Below are positions 45,088-54,019 of a stretch of DNA of 64,000 nt, piece by piece. The notes beneath the pieces were generated by a model, which saw only the letters and a program-made list of their open reading frames with translations, was not told the DNA's origin and did not search any database. Origin of the DNA: Bacteroides sp. (GTDB lineage: Bacteria; Bacteroidota; Bacteroidia; Bacteroidales; Bacteroidaceae); NCBI GenBank assembly GCA_017621035.1, contig JAGATY010000024.1, positions 1 through 64,000 of the forward strand, in the 5' to 3' direction. Position 1 is the first letter of the stretch, and each line of letters opens with the position of its first letter. Both the position numbers and the translations under genes were made by a program.

Positions 45088-45113
45088 CAAAAAAATAACT
45101 TTAACAGAAAGAT

Positions 45114-46100
45114 ATGCAAAGAAAGTTTAAGAAGATTGCAGCAGTTCTAGTATGCCTTTTAGGCTTGCAGGAAGCAACTGCACAACAAGTAGATTACTCA
45201 GTTGTATCGGTTCCTGAAGAGTCCGGCATCGACTTTATGCAGATAACCACCGCCAGTGATTACGTCTGCCTCCCGATTGTAAAGAGAACAAGCAACAGCA
45301 TCAATTGGTTATCAAACCGAATTCTCGACATCTCTACTGACGGAAAGAACATAGCTTACCTTTCTTATCGCAACAACACCAGCAACATCTTCATTAAGGC
45401 GCTGGGTAAGCAAGGCAGTTCAGTACAAAGAACCAATCGGGCCAATGTCCTGGACTTCTCCTATTCGCCAGACGGTAAATACATCAGCTTCTCAGAAACC
45501 AGAGGAAAGAATAACCAGATTTTTCAGACCAGTGCCGCGAATGGCTATGTGTGCCGACAGATTACCAATGGCAATCAGGACTACTCTCCCGTCTATTCTT
45601 CCGACATGAAGCAAATATTTTTTGCTCGTCAGGAGATGAAAGGAGTCAGCATCTGGAGCTACAACATCGAGAACAATTTCCTCTCAAACTACACAAGTGG
45701 TATGAATCCCTACCCCATACCCAACAGCAACACATTTATCTGCACCCGTACCAATGCAGAAGGCCGGAGTGAGATTTGGAAGATAAATTATGAAACCGGT
45801 GTGGAAGAGTGCATCATTTCTGACTTGGAACGCAGCTTCACCTCCCCGATTCCTTCGCCTGACGGTAACTGGATTCTGTTTGTAGGTAGCAGTAAAATTA
45901 TTGCCGACCGTTTCACCTATCTGAATACCGACATCTATGTAGCCCGCACAGATGGCACAAATCTGGCACAAATCACCTATCATGCAGCCGACGACCTCAG
46001 TCCCGTATGGAGTAAAGATGGCAAATACATCTACTTCATCTCCCAAAGAGGTAGTGCAGACGGCACAGCCAACATCTGGCGCATGAGTTTCAATTATTAA
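45114..46100 (+). CDS. TolB-like beta-propeller (PD40 repeat) protein
   Basis: A 328-residue exported protein: signal peptide ending near ATAQQ (residue 24), then WD40-like PD40 repeats such as ILDISTDGKNIAYLSYR, VLDFSYSPDGKYISFSE, FTSPIPSPDGNWILFVG and LSPVWSKDGKYIYFISQ, giving about five or six blades. It lacks the N-terminal domain of true TolB, so a periplasmic propeller of unknown partner. It is 48 bp upstream of an outer membrane barrel gene and probably cotranscribed with it. Confidence 0.85.
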   Translation: MQRKFKKIAAVLVCLLGLQEATAQQVDYSVVSVPEESGIDFMQITTASDYVCLPIVKRTSNSINWLSNRILDISTDGKNIAYLSYRNNTSNIFIKALGKQGSSVQRTNRANVLDFSYSPDGKYISFSETRGKNNQIFQTSAANGYVCRQITNGNQDYSPVYSSDMKQIFFARQEMKGVSIWSYNIENNFLSNYTSGMNPYPIPNSNTFICTRTNAEGRSEIWKINYETGVEECIISDLERSFTSPIPSPDGNWILFVGSSKIIADRFTYLNTDIYVARTDGTNLAQITYHAADDLSPVWSKDGKYIYFISQRGSADGTANIWRMSFNY

Positions 46101-46148
46101 CAAGAGAGAGATTAAACAATCATTGAATATTTACTAAACATTTCAATT

Positions 46149-46787
46149 ATGAGAAAGATTAAATTCTTATTGGTAGTTTGCTTGTTAGGTATGGCAGCTA
46201 CTGCATCCGCTCAGTTTGCAAACGCAAAAGGTTCTTCAAACAGTGCAAGTTCTTCAGCCTTAGAAAATTGGCAGAGCATCAAAGTATCTTACCTTCCGGC
46301 TAGTTTCAAAGGAGACGGTGGTGGAGACATCGGCTTCAAAGGTGCCATGGTAAGCTATCAGAAAGGGTTTGCAGTGTCACAAAGCATTCCTTTGTTTGTA
46401 GAAACCGGTTTAGGTTTTTCTTGGATTGGTGGAGAAATTGAAGACACAGGTATCGATCTCAACTTCTTCTCTCTGAATGTCCCCGTTAACTTTGGTTACA
46501 AGCACGCATTCAGCGACAAAGTATCTGTAGCACCTTTTGTAGGTATCACCCTGAGAGGCAACCTGTTCGGTAACTATAAGTACGAAGGTGAAAGTTTGAA
46601 TGCCTTCGACAAAGACGAAGTAGGAGAAGAACTTCAAGTTAAGCGTTTCAACATCGGTTGGCAAGTAGGTGTAGGTATTAACTTCAATGCACTCTACATT
46701 GGTGGTAGCTACGGCAGTGACTTTAACGACATCGTTGAAGGCGGTAAAGCAGCCGTTCCCCAAATCACCCTTGGTTTTAACTTCTAA
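46149..46787 (+). CDS. Outer membrane beta-barrel protein
   Basis: A 212-residue protein with a signal peptide (cleavage near ASAQ, residue 22) and alternating strands such as GFAVSQSIPLFVETGLGFSW, FFSLNVPVNFGYKHAF, VSVAPFVGITLRGNLFGNY and a C-terminal strand ending GFNF, an aromatic BAM signal. It is probably an 8-strand OmpX/OmpW-like barrel. It is downstream of the TolB-like gene and is followed by a strong terminator. Confidence 0.82.
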   Translation: MRKIKFLLVVCLLGMAATASAQFANAKGSSNSASSSALENWQSIKVSYLPASFKGDGGGDIGFKGAMVSYQKGFAVSQSIPLFVETGLGFSWIGGEIEDTGIDLNFFSLNVPVNFGYKHAFSDKVSVAPFVGITLRGNLFGNYKYEGESLNAFDKDEVGEELQVKRFNIGWQVGVGINFNALYIGGSYGSDFNDIVEGGKAAVPQITLGFNF

Positions 46788-46809
46788 TCCAATAGTTTAA
46801 CACAACTCG

Positions 46810-46848
46810 AAAGAGGGTGAGTCCTAATTCACCCTCTTCTTTTTTTTA
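46810..46848 (+). terminator. Terminator after beta-barrel gene
   Basis: AAGAGGGTGA and TCACCCTCTT form a perfect 10-bp stem with an 8-nt loop, then CTTTTTTTT. Confidence 0.93.
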
Positions 46849-46872
46849 TAATCAACAAAAAGAACAGTTTAA

Positions 46873-47256
46873 ATGAAAGCAATTAAATTATTACCACTCT
46901 TTCTCTTTACTTTATTGAGCCTGACATTTACGGCTTGTAGTGATGATGATAACAATGGCTCAGACTCCAGCATTGTAGGCGTGTGGGAATATAGTGAGTA
47001 TTACTCTGATGATGAATACTATATTGAAACTATAGAATTTAAATCAAATGGGAAATATATAGCTTCAGAAGTTGAATATTACAACGATGAATTGTACACA
47101 GATAGCTGGACAGGAACATATCGTTACAAAGATGGTTGGCTAACCGTCATAGAGGAAGATGGGGATGATTTTGTACTTGAAGCTACTGTCACCTCAAAGA
47201 AACTTATCTTAACAGATGAAGATGGTGACAGCGTGACTTTCACAAAAGTTGAATAA
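46873..47256 (+). CDS. Small lipocalin-like lipoprotein
   Basis: A 127-residue lipoprotein: leader ending FTAC followed by SDDDNNGSDSS, a textbook acidic surface-export signal for Bacteroidetes lipoproteins. The mature part SIVGVWEYSEYYSDDEYYIE...GTYRYKDGWLTV...SKKLILTDEDGDSVTF resembles lipocalin-like domains of small Bacteroides lipoproteins. Function unknown. Codon use is AT-richer than its neighbours. A terminator follows. Confidence 0.75.
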   Translation: MKAIKLLPLFLFTLLSLTFTACSDDDNNGSDSSIVGVWEYSEYYSDDEYYIETIEFKSNGKYIASEVEYYNDELYTDSWTGTYRYKDGWLTVIEEDGDDFVLEATVTSKKLILTDEDGDSVTFTKVE

Positions 47257-47282
47257 CCCCACCACATTTCAGTTCAAACATT

Positions 47283-47323
47283 CGAGAGGAGGTGCCGATT
47301 TCAAGGTACGTCCTCTCTTTTAT
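47283..47323 (+). terminator. Terminator after lipocalin-like gene
   Basis: GAGAGGAGGTGCC and GGTACGTCCTCTC pair with one mismatch, followed by TTTTATTT. Confidence 0.75.
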
Positions 47324-47383
47324 TTATCCCACCCTGGCCTTCTCGGCCACACAATGGTAGAAAGATAACATAAGACTATAACA

Positions 47384-47420
47384 AAAAAGCAGGATGCCTT
47401 TGTGGAGACATCCTGCTTGT
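47384..47420 (-). terminator. Terminator of OmpH-like gene
   Basis: AGCAGGATG and CATCCTGCT form a perfect 9-bp stem. On the minus strand it is followed by TTTTTTG. Confidence 0.88.
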
Positions 47421-47442
47421 GGTTGGTTTATAGGTTGTTTGT

Positions 47443-48039
47443 TTACTTCTTTACTGAAGAGTATCTGGCGTTCAGGCCTTCGAGAATCTCTTGAGTGATG
47501 TTGTAAGAATCTTCCGCATAGAGCAGATTATCCAAACCGGTGTTGCTGAGAATCAGGCTGTAGCCTTTTGTCTTGTTATACTCTTTGAGGAAAGAGTTGA
47601 TGGAATCGCGCAACATCAGGTTGTTTTTCTCTTGCTCGCTAACCAGTTCTGCCTGCAGTTTGTTGCTCAGGGCTTGCAAGTCTTGCTCCAGCTTCATGAT
47701 GCGGTTATACTCTTGCTGTGCTCTTTCGGGAGTGGCATATGCCTGGTTTTGGTATTTGTTTTGGAAGTCTTGTTGTTGCTTTTGCAGTTCGGTAGCTTTC
47801 TTGTTCAGTGTCAGACGAACATTTTCGCTCTTCTTTACCATAGCTTCGTTCAAATCGATGCAGAAGTTATACTTGGAAAGCAGAGTATCTACTTCAACGA
47901 AAGCAATCTTCATATCCGATACACCACCGGCTTGTACAGGTGCTGCAGCCTTTTGGTTGGCATTGCCGGCACATTGGGCGAACAAAACAATCATGGCAAA
48001 AGCAGCCAGTGTGTTCATGAGGTAACTTAATCTCTTCAT
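47443..48039 (-). CDS. OmpH/Skp family periplasmic chaperone-like lipoprotein
   Basis: A 198-residue protein with lipoprotein leader (VLFAQC, Cys near residue 23), an Ala-rich linker, then the OmpH fold: MKIAFVEVDTLLSKYNF, a long coiled-coil (about 75-140, LNKKATELQKQQQDFQNKYQ), and YSLILSNTGLDNLLYAE. Skp family proteins hold outer membrane proteins in the periplasm. Here the lipid anchor is unusual compared with soluble E. coli Skp. It lies 36 bp after a small membrane protein gene. Confidence 0.88.
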   Translation of the reverse strand: MKRLSYLMNTLAAFAMIVLFAQCAGNANQKAAAPVQAGGVSDMKIAFVEVDTLLSKYNFCIDLNEAMVKKSENVRLTLNKKATELQKQQQDFQNKYQNQAYATPERAQQEYNRIMKLEQDLQALSNKLQAELVSEQEKNNLMLRDSINSFLKEYNKTKGYSLILSNTGLDNLLYAEDSYNITQEILEGLNARYSSVKK

Positions 48040-48075
48040 AACTTTTTGATTATTGTTTTTAATTTTGATTTTAGT

Positions 48076-48303
48076 TCATATTTCTTTTAAGGCTTTCTCC
48101 AGTTCTTCGATGGAGAAGCGGGGCTTACGCTGAGCCTCTCTATCTTGCGACTGTACACATCCGATACCTCGTTCTCGCATTGCTTTATTACCGCTGACAT
48201 GGCTATTGGGAAACTTACCGCCCTTTACAAAAAAGACTTTTACGCCCAATAAAACGATGCAAACAGCAACAATTAACAAAGTTATCAGTATAGTATCAAG
48301 CAT
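48076..48303 (-). CDS. Small single-pass membrane protein, conserved type
   Basis: A 75-residue protein with one N-terminal helix (residues 4-24, TILITLLIVAVCIVLLGVKVFF) and a polar cytoplasmic-looking tail with GGKFPNSHVSGNKAMRERGI and GCVQSQDREAQ. The motif-rich tail looks conserved, but I do not recognise a function. It is first in a unit with the OmpH-like gene and has a -7 box at 48331-48324. Confidence 0.78.
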   Translation of the reverse strand: MLDTILITLLIVAVCIVLLGVKVFFVKGGKFPNSHVSGNKAMRERGIGCVQSQDREAQRKPRFSIEELEKALKEI

Positions 48304-48323
48304 TTCTATTATTTTTGCGGGTG

Positions 48324-48331
48324 CAAATATA
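48324..48331 (-). promoter_or_regulatory. -7 box of small membrane protein/OmpH unit
   Basis: The minus strand reads TATATTTG, 21 bp upstream of the ATG at 48303. Confidence 0.65.
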
Positions 48332-48445
48332 AGGCTTTGCTTAGACTAACTTGTCTTTTTTACCCTTAAAAAAGAGAAAGACACCGACTAAGCAAGAGGT
48401 TTTTAAACATATTTAGCAGAATACATTAACTTAAAAACAAGAGAT

Positions 48446-49909
48446 ATGGAAAAGAAAGACTTAAAACCGGCCAGCGTATTCCAGTACTTTGAAGAAATAT
48501 GCCAAGTGCCACGTCCTTCCAAGAAAGAGGAAAAGATTATTGCTTACTTGAAAGCCTTTGGTGAGAAACACGGATTGGAAACTCACGTTGACGAAGCAGG
48601 TAATGTACTTATCAAGAAGCCGGCAACTCCGGGTTACGAGAATCGGAAGACGGTTGTATTGCAAAGCCATATAGATATGGTGTGTGAAAAGAATAACGAT
48701 GTTCAGCACAACTTCCTTACCGACCCCATCCAAACAGAGATCGATGGCGAGTGGCTGAAAGCCAAAGGTACAACGCTGGGGGCAGACAACGGCATCGGCG
48801 TGGCAACTGAACTGGCTGTTCTTACCGACACTTCGTTGGAGCATGGCCCTATTGAATGTCTCTTTACCGTAGACGAAGAGACCGGTCTGACCGGTGCTTT
48901 TGCCTTGAAAGAGGGTTTCATGAATGGTGACATCCTACTCAACCTGGACTCTGAGGACGAAGGCGAGCTGTTTATCGGCTGTGCCGGAGGCATCGACTCA
49001 GTGGCCGAGTTCCATTATCAGGAGGTGGAAGTGCCCGCCGGTTACTTTGGTTGCAAGGTTAGCGTCAAAGGGCTGAAGGGTGGACACTCAGGTGCAGACA
49101 TTCACCTGGGCTTGGGTAATGCCAACAAACTGCTGAATCGTTTCCTCAGCGATGCTTTCAAGAAGTACGACCTCTACTTGTGTGCCATCGACGGAGGCAA
49201 CCTGCGTAACGCCATTGCACGCGAAGCTCATGCCGTGATTGCTATTCCCGAGGCCGACAAGCACAACCTGCGTACCGACCTGAACGTGCTTGCTGCTGCC
49301 ATTCAAGCAGAGTATGCCGTGATGGAACCGGGACTTGAGTTTGTGCTGGAGTCTGAAACCACCCCGGCAAAAGCTATCGACAAAGAGACAACCAAGCATC
49401 TGTTGCAAGCCCTCTATGCTGCTCCCCACGGTGTTTATGCCATGAGCCAAGACATTCCCGGCTTGGTAGAGACCTCTACCAACCTGGCTTCTGTCAAGAT
49501 GAAACCGAACAACATCATCCGTATCGAGACCAGTCAACGCAGTTCAACTGCTTCAGCCAAGCAAGACATTGCCAACATGGTGCGCACCGTGTTCGAGATG
49601 GCCGGTGCCTCTGTTACACACGGCGACGGTTACCCGGGTTGGAAGCCCAATCCGCACTCAGAGATTCTGGAGATTGCAGCCGAGTCTTACAAGCGTCTGT
49701 TTGGTGTAGAGGCCAAAGTGAAAGCCATCCATGCCGGATTGGAGTGTGGTTTGTTCCTCGACAAGTATCCCTCTCTGGACATGATTTCTTTCGGTCCTAC
49801 CCTGCAAGGTGTACACTCCCCCGACGAACGTATGCTTATCCCTACCGTTCAGAAGTTCTGGGATCACCTGACAGACATCCTGAAACATGTTCCCGCAAAG
49901 AAACAATAA
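48446..49909 (+). CDS. pepD: Aminoacyl-histidine dipeptidase
   Basis: A zinc dipeptidase of the M20C family, 487 residues. The metal and catalytic motifs QSHIDMV, GADNGIGVA and VDEETGLTGA are present in order, with SVKGLKGGHSGADIHLG in the lid domain and FGPTLQGVHSPDE at the C-terminus. It cleaves Xaa-His and other dipeptides in the cytoplasm. Length normal. Divergent from the small membrane protein gene; terminator at 49933-49965. Confidence 0.95.
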   Translation: MEKKDLKPASVFQYFEEICQVPRPSKKEEKIIAYLKAFGEKHGLETHVDEAGNVLIKKPATPGYENRKTVVLQSHIDMVCEKNNDVQHNFLTDPIQTEIDGEWLKAKGTTLGADNGIGVATELAVLTDTSLEHGPIECLFTVDEETGLTGAFALKEGFMNGDILLNLDSEDEGELFIGCAGGIDSVAEFHYQEVEVPAGYFGCKVSVKGLKGGHSGADIHLGLGNANKLLNRFLSDAFKKYDLYLCAIDGGNLRNAIAREAHAVIAIPEADKHNLRTDLNVLAAAIQAEYAVMEPGLEFVLESETTPAKAIDKETTKHLLQALYAAPHGVYAMSQDIPGLVETSTNLASVKMKPNNIIRIETSQRSSTASAKQDIANMVRTVFEMAGASVTHGDGYPGWKPNPHSEILEIAAESYKRLFGVEAKVKAIHAGLECGLFLDKYPSLDMISFGPTLQGVHSPDERMLIPTVQKFWDHLTDILKHVPAKKQ

Positions 49910-49932
49910 AACCGGAGTAGTTTCGTTATGTA

Positions 49933-49965
49933 AGCACGGAGGTTTACCTTCGTGCTTATTTTTTA
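49933..49965 (+). terminator. pepD terminator
   Basis: AAGCACGGAGG and CCTTCGTGCTT form a stem with a TTTA loop, then ATTTTTT. Confidence 0.88.
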
Positions 49966-49969
49966 CTTC

Positions 49970-51382
49970 ATGAGAATACACCTTATATATATATATAGCC
50001 TTCTTCTCCTCTGCTTGGTGTCGTGCGAAGCGTTCGACAACTACTCCACCGACCCTGCTCACCGGCTGCACTTTTCACAAGACACGCTTTTTCTTGATAC
50101 CGTACTGACAGAAGTACCTACTTCTACCCACCGTCTGATGGTGTACAACCGGCAGGAAGAGGCTTTGCTAATCTCTTCCATCCGCTTGGCTGACAGTTCT
50201 CAGTCGGGCTTTCGCATCTGCGTGGACGGTGTGAGAGGGAATGAGTTCCAAGGTGTTGAGATTGCCGGGAACGATAGTATGTACATCTTTGTAGAGGCCA
50301 CCTTCCCCCGCCAAGAGCTTCCGCACACCCGGCTGATGAAAGACTCCATCCTGTTTCTTGTCAACAACCGGCAGCAAGAAGTCAAACTGCAAGCCTATGC
50401 GCAAGATGCTCTTCTCCTGCAAGGTACGGTCATCAGAGGTGATACCGTGATAGAAGAGCCGCGTCCGTTACTGATATACGACAGCCTCTCCATTGCTCCC
50501 AATGCCTGCCTGACACTGACGTCGGGATGCCGCCTCTTCTTTCATGATGGTGCCGGACTGCATGTACATGGCCGCCTGACAGTAGAGGGTACCCGCGAGC
50601 ATCCGGTCATCTTTCGGGGCGACCGCACAGACCGACTCTTTCCCTACCTGCCTTACGACCGACTTCCCGGACAGTGGGAGGGCATCCGTATCTATCCGGA
50701 GAGCAGCCACAACATGATTCGTCATGCCGACATACATGGCGGAGCGTTCGGCATCTGCGCTGAAGCTACCGACAGTGAGCAAGAGCAACTAACACTGGAG
50801 CACTCCGTCATCCGACAAGTCAGTGGAAACGCCCTGGAGCTGACAGATGGCAAAAGCCTGATTGCCAACTGCGAGCTGAGCAATGCCGGCAAGAATTGCG
50901 TGCTACTGCAAGGAGGGAATCACACCTTCATACACTGCACGCTGGCCAATTTCTTCAGCTGGAACCTTCGTGAAGGCAGTGCCCTACGCCTCAGCAATAC
51001 CATCAACGGCACCCCTCACCCACTCCACACGGCCACCTTCCGCAACTGTCTGATTACCGGCTCTGCTACCGATGAACTTTATGGTGAACGCTCCGACGAT
51101 GCCTCCATCAGTTTCAACTACCACTTCTCCCACTGCCTCATCCGCTCCGTGGCTACCGAGAGTGAGGCTTTCTGCAATGTGCTTTGGGTAGAAGAAGAAG
51201 ATTTCCAGACGATTGACCAGCGGCAACAGCTCTTCGACTTCCACCTTACCGCCTCCTCACAAGCTATCGACCTGGGGGAGAAAGAGGCGGCAAGCGACTA
51301 TCCCACCGACCTTTGCGGCCACTCTCGCCTGGAAGATGCCGCTCCCGATGCCGGCTGTTATGAATTTCAAGCTGAGGAGTGA
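49970..51382 (+). CDS. Lipoprotein with right-handed beta-helix
   Basis: A 470-residue lipoprotein (leader MRIHLIYIYSLLLLCLVSC). After an N-terminal beta-sandwich-like region (about 25-140), the protein has parallel-helix-like rungs such as MIRHADIHGGAFGICAEA, LEHSVIRQVSGNALELTDG, LIANCELSNAGKNCVLLQGG and the ending DAAPDAGCYEF, common in Bacteroides choice-of-anchor/right-handed helix proteins. A carbohydrate-related role is possible but not shown. I chose ATG 49970 because the GTG reading starts inside the pepD terminator. The stop overlaps the next gene's ATG. Confidence 0.8.
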   Translation: MRIHLIYIYSLLLLCLVSCEAFDNYSTDPAHRLHFSQDTLFLDTVLTEVPTSTHRLMVYNRQEEALLISSIRLADSSQSGFRICVDGVRGNEFQGVEIAGNDSMYIFVEATFPRQELPHTRLMKDSILFLVNNRQQEVKLQAYAQDALLLQGTVIRGDTVIEEPRPLLIYDSLSIAPNACLTLTSGCRLFFHDGAGLHVHGRLTVEGTREHPVIFRGDRTDRLFPYLPYDRLPGQWEGIRIYPESSHNMIRHADIHGGAFGICAEATDSEQEQLTLEHSVIRQVSGNALELTDGKSLIANCELSNAGKNCVLLQGGNHTFIHCTLANFFSWNLREGSALRLSNTINGTPHPLHTATFRNCLITGSATDELYGERSDDASISFNYHFSHCLIRSVATESEAFCNVLWVEEEDFQTIDQRQQLFDFHLTASSQAIDLGEKEAASDYPTDLCGHSRLEDAAPDAGCYEFQAEE

Positions 51383-52431
51383 TGAGAACGTTACTGATTC
51401 TACTGACACTGCTACTCACCCTGCCGGCTGCCCACGCACAAGAGGCAAAGGACACACTGCACTTCGTGGTCATGAGCTGGAACGTGGAGAACCTCTTCGA
51501 CCTGAAGCACGACACGCTGAAAAACGACCAGGAATTCCTCCCCACCGGTTCCCATCGCTGGAACTCACGCAGATATTGGAAGAAACTGGACCACATTGCC
51601 AAGTGCATCGTGGCAGTGGGGCAATGGGAGCTACCCGCTCTGGTGGGACTTTGTGAAGTGGAGAACGACAGCGTACTGCGTGACCTGACCCGTTACTCTG
51701 CCTTGCAACAGGCCGGCTACCGTTACCTGGTTACCCACTCACCGGATGAACGGGGTATTGATGTAGCCCTGCTTTACCAACGCCACCTCTTCAAACCTAT
51801 TGCCCGACAAGACCATCGTGTGAGCAAACCTTACCCTACGGCACGTCCCACTCGCGACATTCTGCACGTCAGTGGTAAGTTACTGAATGGTGATACGCTG
51901 GATGTGTTGGTAGCTCACTTTCCTTCCCGCTCCAGTGGGGTGAAAGAGACACGTCCCTACCGATTGCTGGCTGCACAAAGGGTTAAAGAGGCCTGCGACA
52001 GTGTTTGTCGGGAACGGCAACGTCCTCAAATCATACTGATGGGCGACTTCAACGACTACCCGCACGACCGCAGTGTTCGGGAGGTGTTGAAAGCCGAAGC
52101 CCCACCTGCCGAGGCCGTTTCTCTCACGCCCCACAGCCTCTACCACCTGCTGGTACGCCGAGCGGCCACCGATAAAGAGTTTGGAAGTTACAAGTACCGA
52201 GGTGAGTGGGGACTGATTGACCACCTCATTGTGTCGGGAAGTCTGCTTCGGCCGGATGCACCGATGCACACCTCCGAGGCCGATGCCGGTGTGTTCCGTG
52301 CCCCCTTTCTGCTGACCGACGACCCGAACAATGGCGGAAAGCAACCTTTCCGCACCTACCTGGGGACTCGTTATCTGGGAGGTTTCTCAGACCACCTGCC
52401 CCTTTACGCCCTCTTCCATCTAATCTACTAG
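51382..52431 (+). CDS. Exported endonuclease/exonuclease/phosphatase family protein
   Basis: A 349-residue protein with signal peptide (ends near AHAQ, residue 20). The EEP fold motifs are present: SWNVENLFD, GLCEVEND (metal Glu), ILMGDFNDYP and FSDHLPLYA (general-base His). The substrate could be nucleic acid or a phosphoester. It starts at TGATG overlapping the beta-helix lipoprotein stop, so the two are coupled. Its 3' end overlaps the convergent MscS gene by 4 bp. Confidence 0.88.
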   Translation: MRTLLILLTLLLTLPAAHAQEAKDTLHFVVMSWNVENLFDLKHDTLKNDQEFLPTGSHRWNSRRYWKKLDHIAKCIVAVGQWELPALVGLCEVENDSVLRDLTRYSALQQAGYRYLVTHSPDERGIDVALLYQRHLFKPIARQDHRVSKPYPTARPTRDILHVSGKLLNGDTLDVLVAHFPSRSSGVKETRPYRLLAAQRVKEACDSVCRERQRPQIILMGDFNDYPHDRSVREVLKAEAPPAEAVSLTPHSLYHLLVRRAATDKEFGSYKYRGEWGLIDHLIVSGSLLRPDAPMHTSEADAGVFRAPFLLTDDPNNGGKQPFRTYLGTRYLGGFSDHLPLYALFHLIY

Positions 52432-53606
52432 CCTGCATCATTGGCATATTGATACAGTTTCAAGTCGAATCGGGTCACCATTACCAGCAAGTGGTCAAAG
52501 ATGTCTGACTGTATGCGTTCATACTCCTTCCAAACCGTTGTATCGGTAAAGAAATAGAGCTGCAAGGGCAGACCGTATGTGGTCGGCTCGTTCTGCCACA
52601 CCATTATCTCTGTCTTCTTATTCACCCGTGGATGAGCAGAAAGATAACGCTCTGTGTAGAAGCGGAATAGCTGAGCATTGGTAGGCACCTCTCCGGCCTG
52701 CGGTTGGTAGTCGGCCATCAGAGGAACGGTTTGGCGGATGCGTTCCAACAGTTCGGGCGAGGCAAACTTCAGGGTCGTCATGTCCAGATAAAGCTGTTTC
52801 ATTACCCTTCTTCCGGTGCCCTCTTTCATCCCGCGCCAGTTGATGAAGGCATTGTTAACCAGTGTGTAGGGAGGAATGGTGGCTATGGTGTGGTCAAAGT
52901 TGCGTATCTTCACGGTGTTCAGTGTGATTTCTTCCACCACTCCGTTTACGGTTCCTCCGGGCAATTGTACCCAGTCGCCGATGCGAAGCATGTCATTGGC
53001 CGAGAGTTGGATACCGGCCACAAAGCCTAAGATACTATCGCGAAACACCAACATCAGCACAGCAGCCGAGGCTCCCAAGCCGGCCAACAGAGTCGCGGGC
53101 GATTTGTGCAGCAGAATGGATATCAGTACAATGCTTCCAAGGAAGAAGAGCAACACCTGCAATACTTGTATGAAACTCTTCAAAGGTCTGTCTTTCTCGG
53201 CATCGCGTGCCACATGTACGTCCTGCATCACTAACAGCAGACTGTTTAATGTCAGCATGATTTCCAGCGCGATGTACAACACACAGGCACGTTGGGTTAT
53301 CAGCAACAGCAGTTTCCCGTCGATGAAAGCCAGCGGAAGCATGTTATAAATGAGAATCGCGGGTAAGAGATGTATCAGGTGATGTACTGCCTTCCGCTTC
53401 ATAAGCACCGTGTTCCAGAGGTGCGGTGAGCGACGGGTGTACCGACGCATACCACCCACGAAGATGGCTTGACAAATGTAATCCAGCCCCACAACCAGTG
53501 CCAACATCAGCAGAGCTATTACGCTCTCATCAAACTTATCGGCTACTCGCTCGCTAACGCCCCATCCGGTCAGCAAACTATTCATCCAATCGCCCAGCGT
53601 ATGCAT
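52428..53606 (-). CDS. MscS family mechanosensitive channel
   Basis: A 392-residue inner membrane channel. Hydrophobic segments near 28-45, 70-105 and 130-190 precede the pore helix (LLAGLGASAAVLMLVFRDSILGFVAGIQ) and the MscS beta domain (GDWVQLPGGTVNGVVEEITLNTVKIRNFDHT). This is the YnaI/YbdG-sized form. It protects against osmotic downshock. It is downstream of PAP2 on the same strand, separated by a 413-bp repeat-rich gap. Confidence 0.92.
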   Translation of the reverse strand: MHTLGDWMNSLLTGWGVSERVADKFDESVIALLMLALVVGLDYICQAIFVGGMRRYTRRSPHLWNTVLMKRKAVHHLIHLLPAILIYNMLPLAFIDGKLLLLITQRACVLYIALEIMLTLNSLLLVMQDVHVARDAEKDRPLKSFIQVLQVLLFFLGSIVLISILLHKSPATLLAGLGASAAVLMLVFRDSILGFVAGIQLSANDMLRIGDWVQLPGGTVNGVVEEITLNTVKIRNFDHTIATIPPYTLVNNAFINWRGMKEGTGRRVMKQLYLDMTTLKFASPELLERIRQTVPLMADYQPQAGEVPTNAQLFRFYTERYLSAHPRVNKKTEIMVWQNEPTTYGLPLQLYFFTDTTVWKEYERIQSDIFDHLLVMVTRFDLKLYQYANDAG

Positions 53607-53710
53607 AGAAAGTCTCGTTTAGTCTGCTTCAGAAACAAGCCACCCGAGCAGATTGTTCCCGCCCCACCCACTTTCTTTACCCGCAACAAGCCGACGGAAG
53701 AAGCAGATGT

Positions 53711-53820
53711 TACGACAGAAAGATTTAAATCTTTAGGCCGCAAGATTTAAATCTCACGACGGAAAGAACTAAATGTTATGATGCAAAGAAGCGTAAGTTA
53801 CGATGGGAAGAACCACCACA
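53711..53820. repeat. Five degenerate 22-bp tandem units
   Basis: Units begin at 53711, 53733, 53755, 53777 and 53799. They share the pattern TACGACRGAAAGA, with variants CACGACGGAAAGA, TATGATGCAAAGA and TACGATGGGAAGA. A perfect 16-bp palindrome, AAAGATTTAAATCTTT, spans units 1-2. A second array with the same period follows at 53835. The rest of the 53607-54019 gap has nothing I recognise. Confidence 0.78.
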
Positions 53821-53834
53821 TTAGAAGGAACGAT

Positions 53835-53900
53835 GCACAAGATGCCAACTTGTGTTGCACAAGATGCCATCTTGTGCAGCATAAGATGGCATCTTGTGCA
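53835..53900. repeat. Three tandem 21-bp palindromes, 22-bp period
   Basis: Units at 53835-53855, 53857-53877 and 53879-53899 are GCACAAGATG-C-CATCTTGTGC and close variants, each a palindrome. They match the pair at 31155-31197 almost exactly. They would form three hairpins in RNA. Confidence 0.88.
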
Positions 53901-54019
53901 ATATAGGTAGCTGTGCGAAGGTAAGAAAATAGCTATCCCGCCTCTGCCAAGTAAGTAAGTGAGGCAAAGACGGGATAAGTGAAAAGAGATAGTAAATAGT
54001 GTCTTCTCAGCTCACGCAA

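Noticed and set aside
53711..53900. CRISPR array
   Set aside because: Units are contiguous at 22 bp with no unique spacers, there are no cas genes, and most units are palindromic.
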